Assembly: GCA_021396245.1 (NCBI GenBank)
Contig: WNYE01000022.1
Span: forward strand, 186,001 to 250,000
Reading direction: 5' to 3'
Length of the DNA stretch: 64,000 nt
Source of the DNA: Sporothrix humicola
Lineage: Eukaryota > Ascomycota > Sordariomycetes > Ophiostomatales > Ophiostomataceae
Notes under the pieces: generated by a model
What the model was told of the DNA's origin: nothing
The model's database searches: none
Seen by the model: only the letters and a program-made list of their open reading frames with translations
Shown: positions 43,747 to 54,433 of the stretch, piece by piece
Layout: each line of letters begins with the position of its first letter
How positions within the stretch are numbered: position 1 is the stretch's first letter
Program-made: the position numbers and the translations under genes

Positions 43747-44181
43747 TGAGAACATAGTCACAGGGGAGGCACGGAGACATATGCAAAATACAATATTCAT
43801 GATTCATGCCTCGAAAGGCAGCTCCATTCATCTTTCCTAATCGCTAACAAGAATATACAACGAAACCCATCATAAAAACACCCAATTTCCAAACGATACC
43901 CTGGTCTGTGTATGTGGTGGTCGGCACAGCATTTCTTGCATGCATGAAACATATGCAAGACGGAAGCTGGGTGTCTAGTGGAAGGGACATGAGAGAAAGG
44001 GGAAGGGATATAGGAGGTAACAGCTAAACAAAAAAGAGTGGTAGTGTGGGATATAACAGGGAGAAAAGAGAAAAGGAAAGTGAGGGAATGAGAGAGTGAG
44101 TGAAATAAAGATGAAGGGAATAAGGGGGGTATATAAAAGCGTTTGAACTAGCAAACAGAAATGAAAGTGGCTTCTTCATCT
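43747..44181. other. Convergent 3' region, 435 bp
   Basis: The 3' flanks of the Ser/Pro-rich gene (+) and the Boi-like gene (-). The right half is purine-rich on the plus strand. No gene is seen. Confidence 0.45.
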
Positions 44182-47100
44182 TCAAGCACTCATCGGAAGC
44201 CGGTCGTCGTCCTTTTCGGGCTCAAAGATAAACTGCCGTGCACGGGCACTCTCCACCTTATACGGTGCCCCTCCTGAGGACGGCGGCTTGCTAGGGCCGC
44301 TGGCCATATTCTCGGCGCCTGGAAGACCGGCAGAGGTAGAGGAAGTGTTGAGAGGGGTCACGCCATCCTTGTCATAGGTGATCCCCAGGCCATTGATAGG
44401 TTTGTCCACCTTGCGAGCATTGGTGGTAGCAAGCGCCGCGGCCAGCATCCGCTTCTCGTCGTCACCCAGAATGTCATTATCTTCGTAGTCATCGTCGTTC
44501 TTGTCATGGTCGTCGTGTCCCATGATACGCGAATCTTCAACCTTCTCGTCCAGGTTCATCAGAGCAGGCGGGCGGTGGCGCATCTGGCGGGCCTTGGCCA
44601 GGGAGATCGTCTTCTGCTGGTACGTCGTGGTAATAGCAACGGCGTCGTCGCGATCGATCGTGGCCTTCATCAGGGCAGCCATCCAGAGCCGGCCCTGCTT
44701 GACGTTCGGAACCGCAAAGTAGTGCACCATCGGCTTGGTGAAGTTGACAGCCCGCGAGAGACCCGCACGGGGCGGCACAAGCTTGAAGATGAAGATGGAG
44801 TCTTGACCAGAGCCCGACTTGAGCGAGGAGCTTGGCTCGGCATCGGCCTCTGCAGAGGCAAGTGTGGTCATGTTGCTATTGGCAGGGATGGCAGGCGTTG
44901 TCGAGGCACCGGTGAGAGTAGCATGGAGCCCGGTAAGACGCTCGTTGTCCGCTGGCAGAACACGGTGGAAGGAGATGTCGATAAGACCCTTCTCCTGGTC
45001 GTCGTCCTCGGAGTAGTAGTAAGCAAGCCGGCGGCCCTTGAGCACAAAGAGACGCGGCTTCCAGGTCGCCATGAGGTTCGAGCTCTTCTTCTTCATCCAG
45101 CCGCTGTAGTCAGCGTCCTTGATCGCCTCACGAGGCGAGATCTTCAGCAGGCCGCGCTGGTAGGCACTTGTCTCCTTCTTGCCCTTCTTACGAGCGGCAT
45201 TGTTGCTGCGTGCCGAGGTCACCGTAGCCGTCGTGCTCGGGCTCCGTGGGTCGGGAGAGTCCAGCTCGAAGCTAGGACCGGCTGAGGGTGTGCTAGAACC
45301 CGTCCGGGATGGCGACTGCATTGGCGAATCCTTGGGGAAAGAGTCAGCGTGCGAGGCAGGCGATGCCATCTTGTTCCGATCATGTCCCGCAACGGCATCC
45401 GACAACGCCCGCAGACCAAAGTTGGGAGTCTTGAAGCCAGGCTTCGTCGAGAACCAGTCGCCCTGGCGGTTGGGAGCAGGAGAAGCCGGGGAAGCGGGCG
45501 ACGGGCGCTTATCCAAGGCGTTGTTCGAGCCGTCCAACTTCGTAACTGTAGGAGCAGGAATGTCCTTGGGTGGGAGAGCAGGGCGCATGCGCACAGAGTC
45601 GGTCGTGTTTGTAGAGGTAGTCCGGCGGTGCGGGGTAGAGCTTCCGTTGGCACCTGCCACTCCGTAGTACTTCTGGGCAGCCGAAGACATACCCGACGGG
45701 TCACGCACCGAGTCGACACTACCGAAGCGCGAGTGCCGCGAAAGAGCTGTGGCACTTCTTACCCGCTGCTCCTCGGCATACGATGATGCAGAGACAGTAG
45801 GGCCACCACGAGGAGATTTGAGGAAACTGTCGCGATTCTTCTTCTGTAGCAGCGAGCGGCGGCGGGTGTCGGCATCGGTGCCCGAGAAGTAGCCTCTATC
45901 AAAATCAATATTCGGCTCGTTCAGACCGACATTCAGGCCGTGTTCCAAGTCCTGGGAAGAAGCGAGCACGTCCTGGATGCCAGCAGACGACAGCGGCCGC
46001 GAGTGGAAGAGAGGCTGGTGTGCAGATGGCTGCTGCTGTGAACTAGCATTGCCCAGTGTCCAGTTACGGTCAAACGAAGGGTGCTTCTTATGCTGTTGCT
46101 GTTGCTGCTGCTGTTGCGAATGTGGCTCGGGCTGGAAGTGCTGTTGCGTAGCGTCGACCTGGGGGAACGTGCCGCTGCTAGTAAGGCGAGGAGGAGCAAT
46201 AGACGATGCGATCGAGGCACGATAATCCGTCGACGAGTGGCGCCGCGAGTGGTGAAGGTCACGGATAGATGCAGCAGACGGGCGCTTTTCGTGGAGAATG
46301 GACCGCCTTGGTGACAAAGGAGCGCCAGAGCCGTCGAGGAATCCACGGGGAGAAATAGGTGAAATCGGAGAGACAGGTTGTGTGGGATCCATTCGGGGCG
46401 TCTGGTTGAGGGAGAGGCGGCGGGAATGGATGGAAATCGGGCGGTCGTCGATGGGCGGCAGGCGCTGCTGCATGTTGGGCACGCTGGTATTGCCTGTCAG
46501 GGTATTTGTGCGGCTGCGATTGGACCGTCTGGCATCTTCAGAGGCAACGTCGCTACCATAATTGCTCCGCCGTCTGTTCGCTGTGGCGGAACCGTGGCCA
46601 TTCACCTCGTCTTGCAGCGCCTTGATCTTCTGCCACGTCTTCAGACGACGCCCCACAGGACCCAAATCAAACGCCTTGATAAACAGAGACGCCTGGTCCA
46701 TCTCCAGGATCACTTCACCAGTAATTTCCTGGTCACGGAAAACTTCACAATGCTGCTTCTCGACGCCAACAGTGAAGAGGTATTCAGCCACATCGTCGGG
46801 GCCCCATGCCTCAACTTCGCTGCGGGTATGGAGGCCGTCTTCCTCTTCGTCTGTCTCCTCGCCCTGGATGTACGACATGCGGTGGTCGAGATTGGAGCTG
46901 TACTCGCTACCAGAGTCCGTAGGAGCGTGAAGGTGTGTGCCGTTACTACCGGAAGGCGACCGCAAATCCGTAATGTGTTCGTCGATGACGTTGAGAGTCT
47001 CGTGGAGAACCTGACTGTCGTGACCCGAAACTATCCGTCCACTGTAGCCGCTGCTAGCAGAAACGGGAGGCGGTGTTGTCTGGTTGAACGATGAGGTGGC

Positions 47101-47727
47101 GCCGGGTGAAATCGCGTTCATCGAGGTTGGGGGTTGTGAGATGGGCGTTGACGCAGCAGTAGGAGTCGTCGGAGAAGCGGGGATTTCGGCCGGTGCTGCA
47201 CTTGTTGTCGGAAGTGGGGCGGGGGCAGGTGCCGAAGTGACGGTTGTCGACGATTCGACCGCATGGGCAGATGATGCTGATGTTGCGGCAGTGTCGTTTG
47301 ATGTGGAGGGCGGTTGGTTTTCCGTCATAGTATACGGCGGAGGTGGCTTATCCTCGGAGGTAGTGTTCGGGAGAGGGACTTGCTTCACAGCAGCAAGAGC
47401 ACTGGCACCGGTAGGAAAGCCTTTTGGAGTTGGCCGTGTGTACACCTCCGGGAACAGGCCAGTATTGCCGCTGACCATGTGCTTTCCCAAAAACCATCCA
47501 TCGCCAAACTCATCGTCCCGTTCCAACAATTCGACTCGGTCACCTTTTGACAGGGTCAGTTCGTCGGAACTTCTGGCCTGGAAGTCGTCTGTGTTGGTAA
47601 ATCTGCGGTTAGTCTCGAGCATTCTGGGACAAATAGCAAACCAAAGATACATTTTCGTTAGGGGTCCAAACTTACGGATTACGACGAGTATGTCGCCCAC
47701 GTCGGGTCTTGGGTTCTGTGCAGCCAT
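44182..47727 (-). CDS. Boi-type polarity scaffold (SH3-SAM-PH; Boi1/Boi2/Pob1 family)
   Basis: Two exons on the minus strand: 47727-47676 and 47588-44182 (1152 residues), joined by a phase 1 GTAAGT...CAG intron that restores the SH3 strand DILVVIHDFQARSSDELTL. Domains: SH3 (about 10-72, ending GLFPEVYT), a PPPY motif (about 98-104, KPPPPYTM), a SAM domain (about 276-345, WGPDDVAEYLFTVGVEKQHCEVF...), a long disordered Ser/Pro/Gln region, and a PH domain (about 840-995, DADYSGWMKKKSSNLMATWKPRLFVLKG). This order is that of yeast Boi1/2 and fission yeast Pob1, which link Cdc42, formins and the exocyst at sites of polarised growth; in hyphae the tip is the expected place. The region upstream of the start is gene-free for 3.7 kb. 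Confidence 0.93.
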   Translation of the reverse strand: MAAQNPRPDVGDILVVIRKFGPLTKMYLWFAICPRMLETNRRFTNTDDFQARSSDELTLSKGDRVELLERDDEFGDGWFLGKHMVSGNTGLFPEVYTRPTPKGFPTGASALAAVKQVPLPNTTSEDKPPPPYTMTENQPPSTSNDTAATSASSAHAVESSTTVTSAPAPAPLPTTSAAPAEIPASPTTPTAASTPISQPPTSMNAISPGATSSFNQTTPPPVSASSGYSGRIVSGHDSQVLHETLNVIDEHITDLRSPSGSNGTHLHAPTDSGSEYSSNLDHRMSYIQGEETDEEEDGLHTRSEVEAWGPDDVAEYLFTVGVEKQHCEVFRDQEITGEVILEMDQASLFIKAFDLGPVGRRLKTWQKIKALQDEVNGHGSATANRRRSNYGSDVASEDARRSNRSRTNTLTGNTSVPNMQQRLPPIDDRPISIHSRRLSLNQTPRMDPTQPVSPISPISPRGFLDGSGAPLSPRRSILHEKRPSAASIRDLHHSRRHSSTDYRASIASSIAPPRLTSSGTFPQVDATQQHFQPEPHSQQQQQQQQHKKHPSFDRNWTLGNASSQQQPSAHQPLFHSRPLSSAGIQDVLASSQDLEHGLNVGLNEPNIDFDRGYFSGTDADTRRRSLLQKKNRDSFLKSPRGGPTVSASSYAEEQRVRSATALSRHSRFGSVDSVRDPSGMSSAAQKYYGVAGANGSSTPHRRTTSTNTTDSVRMRPALPPKDIPAPTVTKLDGSNNALDKRPSPASPASPAPNRQGDWFSTKPGFKTPNFGLRALSDAVAGHDRNKMASPASHADSFPKDSPMQSPSRTGSSTPSAGPSFELDSPDPRSPSTTATVTSARSNNAARKKGKKETSAYQRGLLKISPREAIKDADYSGWMKKKSSNLMATWKPRLFVLKGRRLAYYYSEDDDQEKGLIDISFHRVLPADNERLTGLHATLTGASTTPAIPANSNMTTLASAEADAEPSSSLKSGSGQDSIFIFKLVPPRAGLSRAVNFTKPMVHYFAVPNVKQGRLWMAALMKATIDRDDAVAITTTYQQKTISLAKARQMRHRPPALMNLDEKVEDSRIMGHDDHDKNDDDYEDNDILGDDEKRMLAAALATTNARKVDKPINGLGITYDKDGVTPLNTSSTSAGLPGAENMASGPSKPPSSGGAPYKVESARARQFIFEPEKDDDRLPMSA

Positions 47728-50700
47728 AGTGGCGGCCGAGGCGAGGCGTGAACCCCAGAAGTGACGCAAAAAGCGATTGAAGTAGAGTGAAAAGACAAGC
47801 TCGTCCGTTGGGAGAGGTTGGGAGAAAAGGTCGATGACGACGGATTTCGAAGAGTACGAAAAACGCGTGATAGGCCTTATCCCTCGATAGAATTGAGGCC
47901 CAAGAAGAAAATCAAGGGGTTTATGCGTGCGCCGTTGGGGAAAGCCGGATCCAAGATATCAAGATATCAGTAGCAACCCATGAGGCGTCGGTAGCCCGTC
48001 GAAGAAAAAGTCGTGAAAAGAATACGCCGAGCAGTTCGATCACGAGCAGGTCGAAAACGTTGGCCGCAGCGTCCGAAAGTGTTCGAAATCTCCCTGCGTC
48101 AATGTGGAGATTCGTCGTAGGCCACGGGAAGGGAAGCAGAGCGCCGTGGAGAGGGGATTGGGTGCTGGCTGTTTTGAGGAGAAACGGCGTCGAGCGAGAA
48201 AATTGTGTCGGGCGTCAGGGATCGAACAAGCGAAAAGACGAGAGCCGGAAACCAAAACCCAGAAACAGAAGCCGAGAGGTATAGTATCCGGGGCCAAACG
48301 AGGGGCGTTTCGTGGCAGATTGGGCGTGGTGTCGCGCTGACTTTGTCGTGCGATCGAGAGGGGGCAGACGCCAAAATAACGAAAACGTGGGCGAACGGCG
48401 GTCGAGCTGTGAAGCGTCGGGCTGGTGCGCGCGAGCAGAAAAGAGGCAGATAAGATGAGAGAATGGCGTGTGGCGGTTCCAGCAAAGAAAAGTCGAAACG
48501 AGAGGGAAGAAAAGAGCGATGAATTGAAGCGCCCGAGGCGGGGACGAATATCGTGAAGAGAAAACCCAGCCGTGGCGGTTATTATGGTATTATGGCAAAG
48601 ATATTATGTCGAGGTAAAAAGAACAGTTGGAGAGATGAGGAAAGCAAAGTAGCGAAAAAAAAGTCGAAGGAAGTGTAGTGAGTGGCATAGGCTCTAAGGA
48701 TAGGGCGCCAAAAGAGGAGCCGCAGAAAAAAAAGACGAGCCCTTGTTGGCTGGCGCAGGATGGCCCTGGGGGGCTTATTGTGCTGCGTGTTGACTTTGCG
48801 ACTTTTTGCAATTTAGGTTCGTTTTGTCCGGCTCCCTCTTGTTTTTCGTCTTTTTCGCCCTCTGTTTTAGGCTCTCAATCGTCGATCGTGGAAGATTTTG
48901 GTCGATCCGGGGGACGGAAACACGAAAGATGAGAGAGCAGAAAACAATAATAAAGCACACAAAAGACAGCAAAAAGAACAGCAAAACAATAGTTGGGCAA
49001 TATTGATGCGGAAAAGAGAGACAGAAAGCAAAACACAAGCAGAGTGAGCGCCGCGTGAGATGAGAGAGCACAGAATGCAGGCAGTGGAATGCGCGTTGGG
49101 AGTGGGGAGTCTGAATAAGAAGCGAGACACGCCGCCAGACGCTAGAAAAGAGACGTCGAGACGGAAGGAAAATGGAGCTAAGGCGACAAGTGGCGGACGA
49201 GAGCACAACACAGGCTCGACAGGGAGCGCGTGTGCAGAAGGGACGTCGCGAAAGCGGCTAGGATCAACGTTGCGGATGCCACTATTGGCCTTTTAGATCT
49301 GATTTGGAGGGCCGAGAATCTTCAATCCATCACCTGAGGTTGTGCAGTCGAGGCAGTGTATGGATATTGCGGTGAAGGCGAAATATCGAAATAGTGAGTC
49401 TGAAAAGGGCTCGAGGCTCCTTTCGCCTTTGCTTTCGCTTGAGTTGATCGAGTGAATTAAACGACCTGAATCGCTCGGCTCTCGATCTCGTTTGAATCAG
49501 CACGGACGGGCTGTTGCCGCAATGTGGGGTGGTGTGGGCGGTAACCAAAATGACAAGAATACAAAATACACCACCAGAAATAGACAAATAGACAGATAGA
49601 ACGAGAGAAATGATAGTGCCTAGGAAATGTGCCGCGAACGAAGAAAAAGAGAGTCGAAAGAATGAGGTTGGAGACGGAGACGAGGCCGAGTATTACGTTG
49701 CAGGAGGACAGATGGAACACAACAGAGCACGAAAGAGGAAAAGGAGAGAAGGAGAGGAGGACAAAGACGACATGGCAAAACGATGCGTTGCGCAGGAAAG
49801 AGGCGCCGTTTATGCACGACCAGCACACGCGAGATGGCAGTGGAGGGCAGGCACGACCGTAGAGGGTAATGGCGGACGATGGAGGCCGGTTGTGGTGAGG
49901 AAGGCGCAGATGGAGCAGATGGAGCAGATGCTGTTGGCACGTGCGGTGGCAAGAACGAACGGGCGGGCGCTATGATAATGCACTATTATGCAGAGAAGGA
50001 CGTGGCGTGGCGGGAAGGGACCTGGGACCCAGCGAAAAGGCACAAAGGTGTGCGGGATGGGCGCAGAACGGCGCAGAATGGCCGCAAAACGGGGCCTGGC
50101 CAAGCCAGGGTCCAACCCAGTTGAGTTCAATCTCGAGGGCTTTCTCCAAGACGGAAGTGTGTGAGGGTGGTTTGGCTTTTACGAATACGTATTCTTTGCA
50201 CAACATCACGAGAAACGGACCAAGGAAGGATCAAGACATTCTCGTATCCAAGACAGCAACCACCAGGGGCGATGTGGGCAGAAAGGGGAAAGAACAGGGT
50301 CACGCAAAATTTGATAATAGGAAGGAAGCAAAACACAAGCAACGAGGAAGCAGTGGAGGAAGTCACGAATCAGCAACGAAACGACAACAGGAGAAGGAAG
50401 CAACGAAGCGAAGTAACCGAGTAACAACCTCGAGGCTCCAGCCTCAGCACAACACAGCAAGCGAGTGGCAGAATAGCATCCCTCTGCTATGCGCTTGCGA
50501 CTCTGCTTTCATGATGGCAACATATTCGCAGGGAGGTAAGGCCTAGTTTATTAGTATTGCTGGAAGTAGGAGCCGTCGTGAGTGTCACGGTGCTGAGTGG
50601 CCAGGCTGGCAGGGTCGTGCCTTCCCTCTGGTGCTGTGATGGCGTACTTGTGGAGCTTGGTCGCCGAATGGAATGCTGGGGAAGGAGCGAAGAACAACAG

Positions 50701-51435
50701 GGGAAGCTGTGACAGAAGATACGGCGTGTCCTGTGAGCATCAAAAGATTCTAAAAATACAGTGGCTCGACGTGTTTCTGATTTTCATGTATGCATGCAGA
50801 AGAATAGGGTGAACAGGATACTGGCAGAACAGAGACATTGTGCCTGTACACAGCCAAGAGTAAAGACAAAGGATGGCTAAGACACGGTGATGAAGTCGAG
50901 TCACAAACAACCAGAAAGTATGTAGAAAATATAATGTGATATGAACGACATTAAGGGATAACAATCACCTTGACGGACATGAATGGAAGCAAAAGGCAGC
51001 AAAATAATAAACATGTCAAAATTGATGGCCACAGCGCTAGAATCTACGAAGTATGGCTGGACGATTGCTAGATCGGTCTGCCACATGTAAGATGCAGGCC
51101 TCAGCCTCTGCACCTTCTGTGGGCGGCCGTGGCCAGCACTGTGCAGGCACTGGGCAGGCTGTCACAGTTCTACGGGCAACATCTGATGGAAGGGGCGCCC
51201 CCAGCAAAGCCAGGACCACTGGACGCAGCTGCCCCAGATCCACTAGCACGAGCCTCGGCATCTCACCTGCTTACACTAAGTAATCAACGAACCTCCATAT
51301 TTTGGATTCTCGACTTCCCCGGACTGGCCGTTTGAGTTTAAAGCTGTTGAGTCTGCAACATCTGTACCATTTTTGTCCATTTTTGTCTTTCTACACAGTC
51401 AAGCATTTTTGTCACCACGAAAGCCAACCGCCACC
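47728..51435. other. Gene-free region, 3.7 kb, between divergent Boi-like and dienoyl-CoA isomerase genes
   Basis: From 47728 to about 50450 the plus strand is strongly purine-rich, so the Boi-like transcript sense is pyrimidine-rich, as upstream of RSP5. From about 50500 composition evens out; this is the likely isomerase promoter side. Open frames such as 49610-49975 and 49941-50546 reflect the missing T-rich stops and have no protein character. A GC-richer patch at 51060-51270 has an open frame on each strand without recognisable domains. Confidence 0.5.
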
Positions 51436-52402
51436 ATGTCGTTCCAGTACATCCGCATCACGAAGCCGTCCGAGTACATCGCCCATGTCGAGCTGAACCG
51501 CCCCGACAAGCTCAACGCCTTCATCCCGGAGCTGTGGATTGAGCTGGGCCAGGCATTTACGCAGCTGTCGCACGATTCGGAGGTCCGCGCCATTGTTCTC
51601 TCGGGCGCCGGCGACCGTGCCTTCACAGCAGGTCTGGACGTTGTTTCGGCCGGCGGCTGGATGGGCGAGATGGCCAATCTGCCAGACGTCGCCCGCCGCA
51701 CCGTCTACATGCGCCGCCACATCCAGGGCATGCAGGACTCCCTGACCGCCATTGAGAAGTGCGAGAAGCGTGAGTTTTGCCCACGACGATATGCCCTGAC
51801 GATATGATTCTTCTCTTTATTCCTTGCTTCTGATACTAACCGTCTAGCCGTTATCTGCGTTATGCATGGCGTGTCTCTGGGCATGGCCATCGACATTGCA
51901 TGCTGCGTCGACGTGCGCATCTGCTCCGCCGACACGCGGTTTGCCGTCAAGGAGGTCGATATTGGCCTGGCTGCCGATCTGGGCTCGCTGGCACGGCTGC
52001 CGCACATTGTGTCTTCGCAGTCGTGGGTTGCAGAGGTTTCGCTGACGGCGCGCGACTTTCTGGCCCCCGAGGCCCAGGCTGTCGGCTTTGTGAGCCGCGT
52101 GCTACCGAACAAGGCCGCTGCCGTAGCCTACGGTCTGGATATGGCCACGATGATTGCCTCCAAGAGCCCCGTGGCTGTTCAGGGCACCAAGGAACTGCTT
52201 ATCCACGGCCGCGACCACACTGTTGCTGATAGTGAGTTATTCCGTTTCCTTTTGAAGTATGCTTTGGTCTCGGCATGCACTAACACACACAGCTCTCAAG
52301 TACACTTCCGTGTGGAACGCATCGATGATCCAGTGCGAGGATGTCCAGGTAGCCCTGATGTCGGGCATGCAGAAGACGAAGCCTCGTTTTGCCAAGTTAT
52401 AG
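51436..52402 (+). CDS. DCI1: Delta(3,5)-delta(2,4)-dienoyl-CoA isomerase (crotonase family), peroxisomal
   Basis: Three exons: 51436-51769, 51848-52231 and 52293-52402 (275 residues), GT-AG introns in phase 1 each. The crotonase fold is clear: HVELNRPDKLNAF, IVLSGAGDRAFTAGLDV and the central GVSLGMAIDIACCVDVRI. The three acids of dienoyl-CoA isomerase align: Asp in GMAID, Glu in AVKEVDIGLAAD and the final Asp of that segment, matching the ECH1 pattern rather than a plain hydratase. The enzyme moves double bonds in beta-oxidation intermediates of unsaturated fatty acids with odd-numbered double bonds. The protein ends in Ala-Lys-Leu, a PTS1-type peroxisomal signal that appears only if the last 36-codon exon is spliced correctly. 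The gene symbol follows the yeast name and is approximate. Confidence 0.9.
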
Positions 52403-52608
52403 ACGGCAGTTTGTAAAAATAAAAGGACAGAAGAAAACCGTGTATAGATATTGGGAAACGAAGTCAAAGACCATGTAGAATGTAGATATTTCATTTTTAT
52501 TCATACTCATAAAGTTTTCATATACACCGTGCTCTCAAATACATTGTGACCCAAAACGCCGTTTCAAATGTGCCCCCGTTGATATCCATTGAAATCAGTG
52601 GAAATCAT

Positions 52609-52891
52609 CTAGTTCGAGTCCGACACCTCTTCCTCCTGCTGGGTCTCCTTGAGGCGCTGCTTTTGTTAGTTGGCCATATTCCATGAGAATGAAAAGTGCA
52701 GCGGGTACCCGGCGCTCGCTTACATCCTCCAGCTTCTTCTTCAGGGTCTCCATCATGTTCTCGTTGATGACCAGACGCTGCTCGTCGAGGTCCTCAATGA
52801 TGAAATCGTGGCGCTCGCTGTCGATGTTGACGATAATCGACTTGATCGCCGGGTCGCACTCGACCAGAACGCCGCGGATAGCGCGTACCAT
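52609..52891 (-). CDS. TFB5: TFIIH subunit Tfb5 (TTDA/GTF2H5)
   Basis: Two exons on the minus strand: 52891-52724 and 52656-52609 (71 residues; the family is about 70). The sequence MVRAIRGVLVECDPAIKSII followed by HDFIIEDLDEQRLVI is a full match to the Tfb5 family. This small protein dimerises with Tfb2 (p52) and supports TFIIH in transcription initiation and nucleotide excision repair. The second exon codes for only the acidic tail RLKETQQEEEVSDSN. Two in-frame acceptors sit three bases apart (AAG then CAG), so an extra Gln may be present in some transcripts. It is convergent with the isomerase gene. Confidence 0.93.
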
Positions 52892-53587
52892 GGTTTCGAG
52901 AGGATGGGGGTGCGCGTTGAGAGATGGGTGGTGGTTTAGATGTCGTGAAGGCGAGATGGAAGGGCTAAAAAGCTGGGGAAACTCTTTTGAGGTGACCGCT
53001 TTCAGCATTGAATAATAAAAGTGGGCCTATGTGTCACCTCAATTCACCTTAATTATCACATGCTGCAGCCTGACGCCTGGACCTTTAGAGGTTAAAATAC
53101 AGTGCCCATTTGGCCGCTACGAGTAGTTAGTGGTTGTTGGTAGACAGCATCCCTTTACATTGACATGAGTAATTCGTGACATTTCAAAAGTCCAAGTTAA
53201 ATGAGGATAGATGAAAAATACACATGATACAAGGGAAAAGTTCCATAGAGGCTTTATTATTATAAAACAAATAACACCCGTAAATAACCCCGGGTCATAG
53301 ACACCCGTCTCCGAAACCATGTAACCCGAGAAAAGACTGCAAAAAGCAAGACAAGAATAAAATAAAAGGAACAGGTACTCCCCATTGTTCCATATGTCCC
53401 GTGAAATTGTGCGCCGCTGTGTCCGCTGTGTTCCCTAAACTCCTGTGTCCATGTGTAGCCTCTCATGCCGTGAAAAAAAGTGTAAAAAACAGTCAAAGAT
53501 GAAGAATAGTAGGTAGTCGTGGTCGCTTGGAATAATATCGTGTGTCGTAGCTCGTCGTGTGAAAGATGGTTTGCAATATAGTATAGA
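52892..53587. other. Intergenic, 696 bp
   Basis: TFB5 upstream region and the 3' flank of the PPxY membrane-protein gene, both on the minus strand. AT-rich between 53100 and 53600. No gene is seen. Confidence 0.45.
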
Positions 53588-54433
53588 TTATCTGCCTGTC
53601 CGTGTAGCAGCTGTTCTTTCGCTGTACGCAGGTGGTGAAGTGGGTGGTGATGTGATCGCGGTTGACGGCATTGATGAGGAAGATGCCAGAGACGACCCAA
53701 TTGCCGGAGACAGTGTTGTTTCTTCGAGCGAAGCAGATGATTCTGGTCGGGACGACGAAGCCATCGCCGTGTCTGCTGCCGTTTCCGCTGTCTCCATAGT
53801 TGCAGCCGTCCGTGCTGTTGTCACTGTTGCTGCAATAGTGTCACCGTCGATACTCCTAGTCCGCTCGGGTGCCAGCGTACCAGTGCCAGAACCAGAGCCA
53901 GAACTTCGCCGGACATGTGCGGGTGCCGGCATGGTGACGCCTTCTGCCACAGATGCACGGTCTTCGGGCCTCGGTGATTTCTTTGGTGCTTCGTAGGGCG
54001 GCGGCGCCTCGCCCAGCTCGTTGAGCCCCTCCATGCGGTGGGCGTCACGAGTAATGGTAGAGAGGTCGGTGTTGCGGGCCCATGCCCAGCGGTTGGCGGT
54101 CCGCAATCCCCGCCGCCCGCTACGGTCTGTCCTCCGGGATGAGTTGGTATGGATCACATAGACACCCTGTGCATTCGGTCCGGACTGTGAGCCCCGCCTG
54201 GGTCCCGGACCGTATCCCTCTTCTAGTATGTCCCGTTCAAGAGCAAGGCGGCCCTGCTGGTTGAGGGAGACGCCATTCCGCCGCCGCCGGACTCTCCTTC
54301 GGCGGTACAGAAAGACGGTGGCGATCAAGACGATGCCGGCCACGACGCAGAGCGGGACAACAATACCAACCCATGTCTTTCGGGAGAACATGGGGCTCTC
54401 CAGGTCGTCGCCATCGTCGCCGTAAAAGGACAT
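53588..54433 (-). CDS. Single-pass membrane protein with two PPxY motifs, possible Rsp5 adaptor or substrate
   Basis: Single exon on the minus strand, 281 residues. A short acidic N-terminus (MSFYGDDGDDLESP) precedes one membrane helix (about 21-43, WVGIVVPLCVVAGIVLIATVF), which is followed at once by RRRRVRRRR. The positive-inside rule puts the long C-terminal part in the cytosol. That part is Ser/Thr/Ala-rich and disordered, with a PPPY motif at 144-147 (GEAPPPYEAP) and PPAY at 267-270 near the C-terminus. PPxY is the ligand of WW domains of Rsp5-type ligases. Small one-helix proteins with cytosolic PY motifs, such as yeast Rcr1/Rcr2, act as Rsp5 partners. I see no family signature, so the link is by architecture only. 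Confidence 0.75.
   Translation of the reverse strand: MSFYGDDGDDLESPMFSRKTWVGIVVPLCVVAGIVLIATVFLYRRRRVRRRRNGVSLNQQGRLALERDILEEGYGPGPRRGSQSGPNAQGVYVIHTNSSRRTDRSGRRGLRTANRWAWARNTDLSTITRDAHRMEGLNELGEAPPPYEAPKKSPRPEDRASVAEGVTMPAPAHVRRSSGSGSGTGTLAPERTRSIDGDTIAATVTTARTAATMETAETAADTAMASSSRPESSASLEETTLSPAIGSSLASSSSMPSTAITSPPTSPPAYSERTAATRTGR

Noticed and set aside
48200..48230. tRNA-like B-box resemblance on the minus strand (TGTTCGATCCC)
   Set aside because: First base differs from the B-box consensus and no A-box or cloverleaf stems are found at the right distance.
49941..50546. 201-codon open frame upstream of the Boi-like gene
   Set aside because: Lies in purine-rich DNA where stop codons are depleted; low-complexity product.
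51129..51335. Short frame LGRLSQFYGQHL... in a GC-richer patch before the isomerase gene
   Set aside because: It looks mildly protein-like but has no ATG at its start, no domain, and an overlapping open frame on the other strand.
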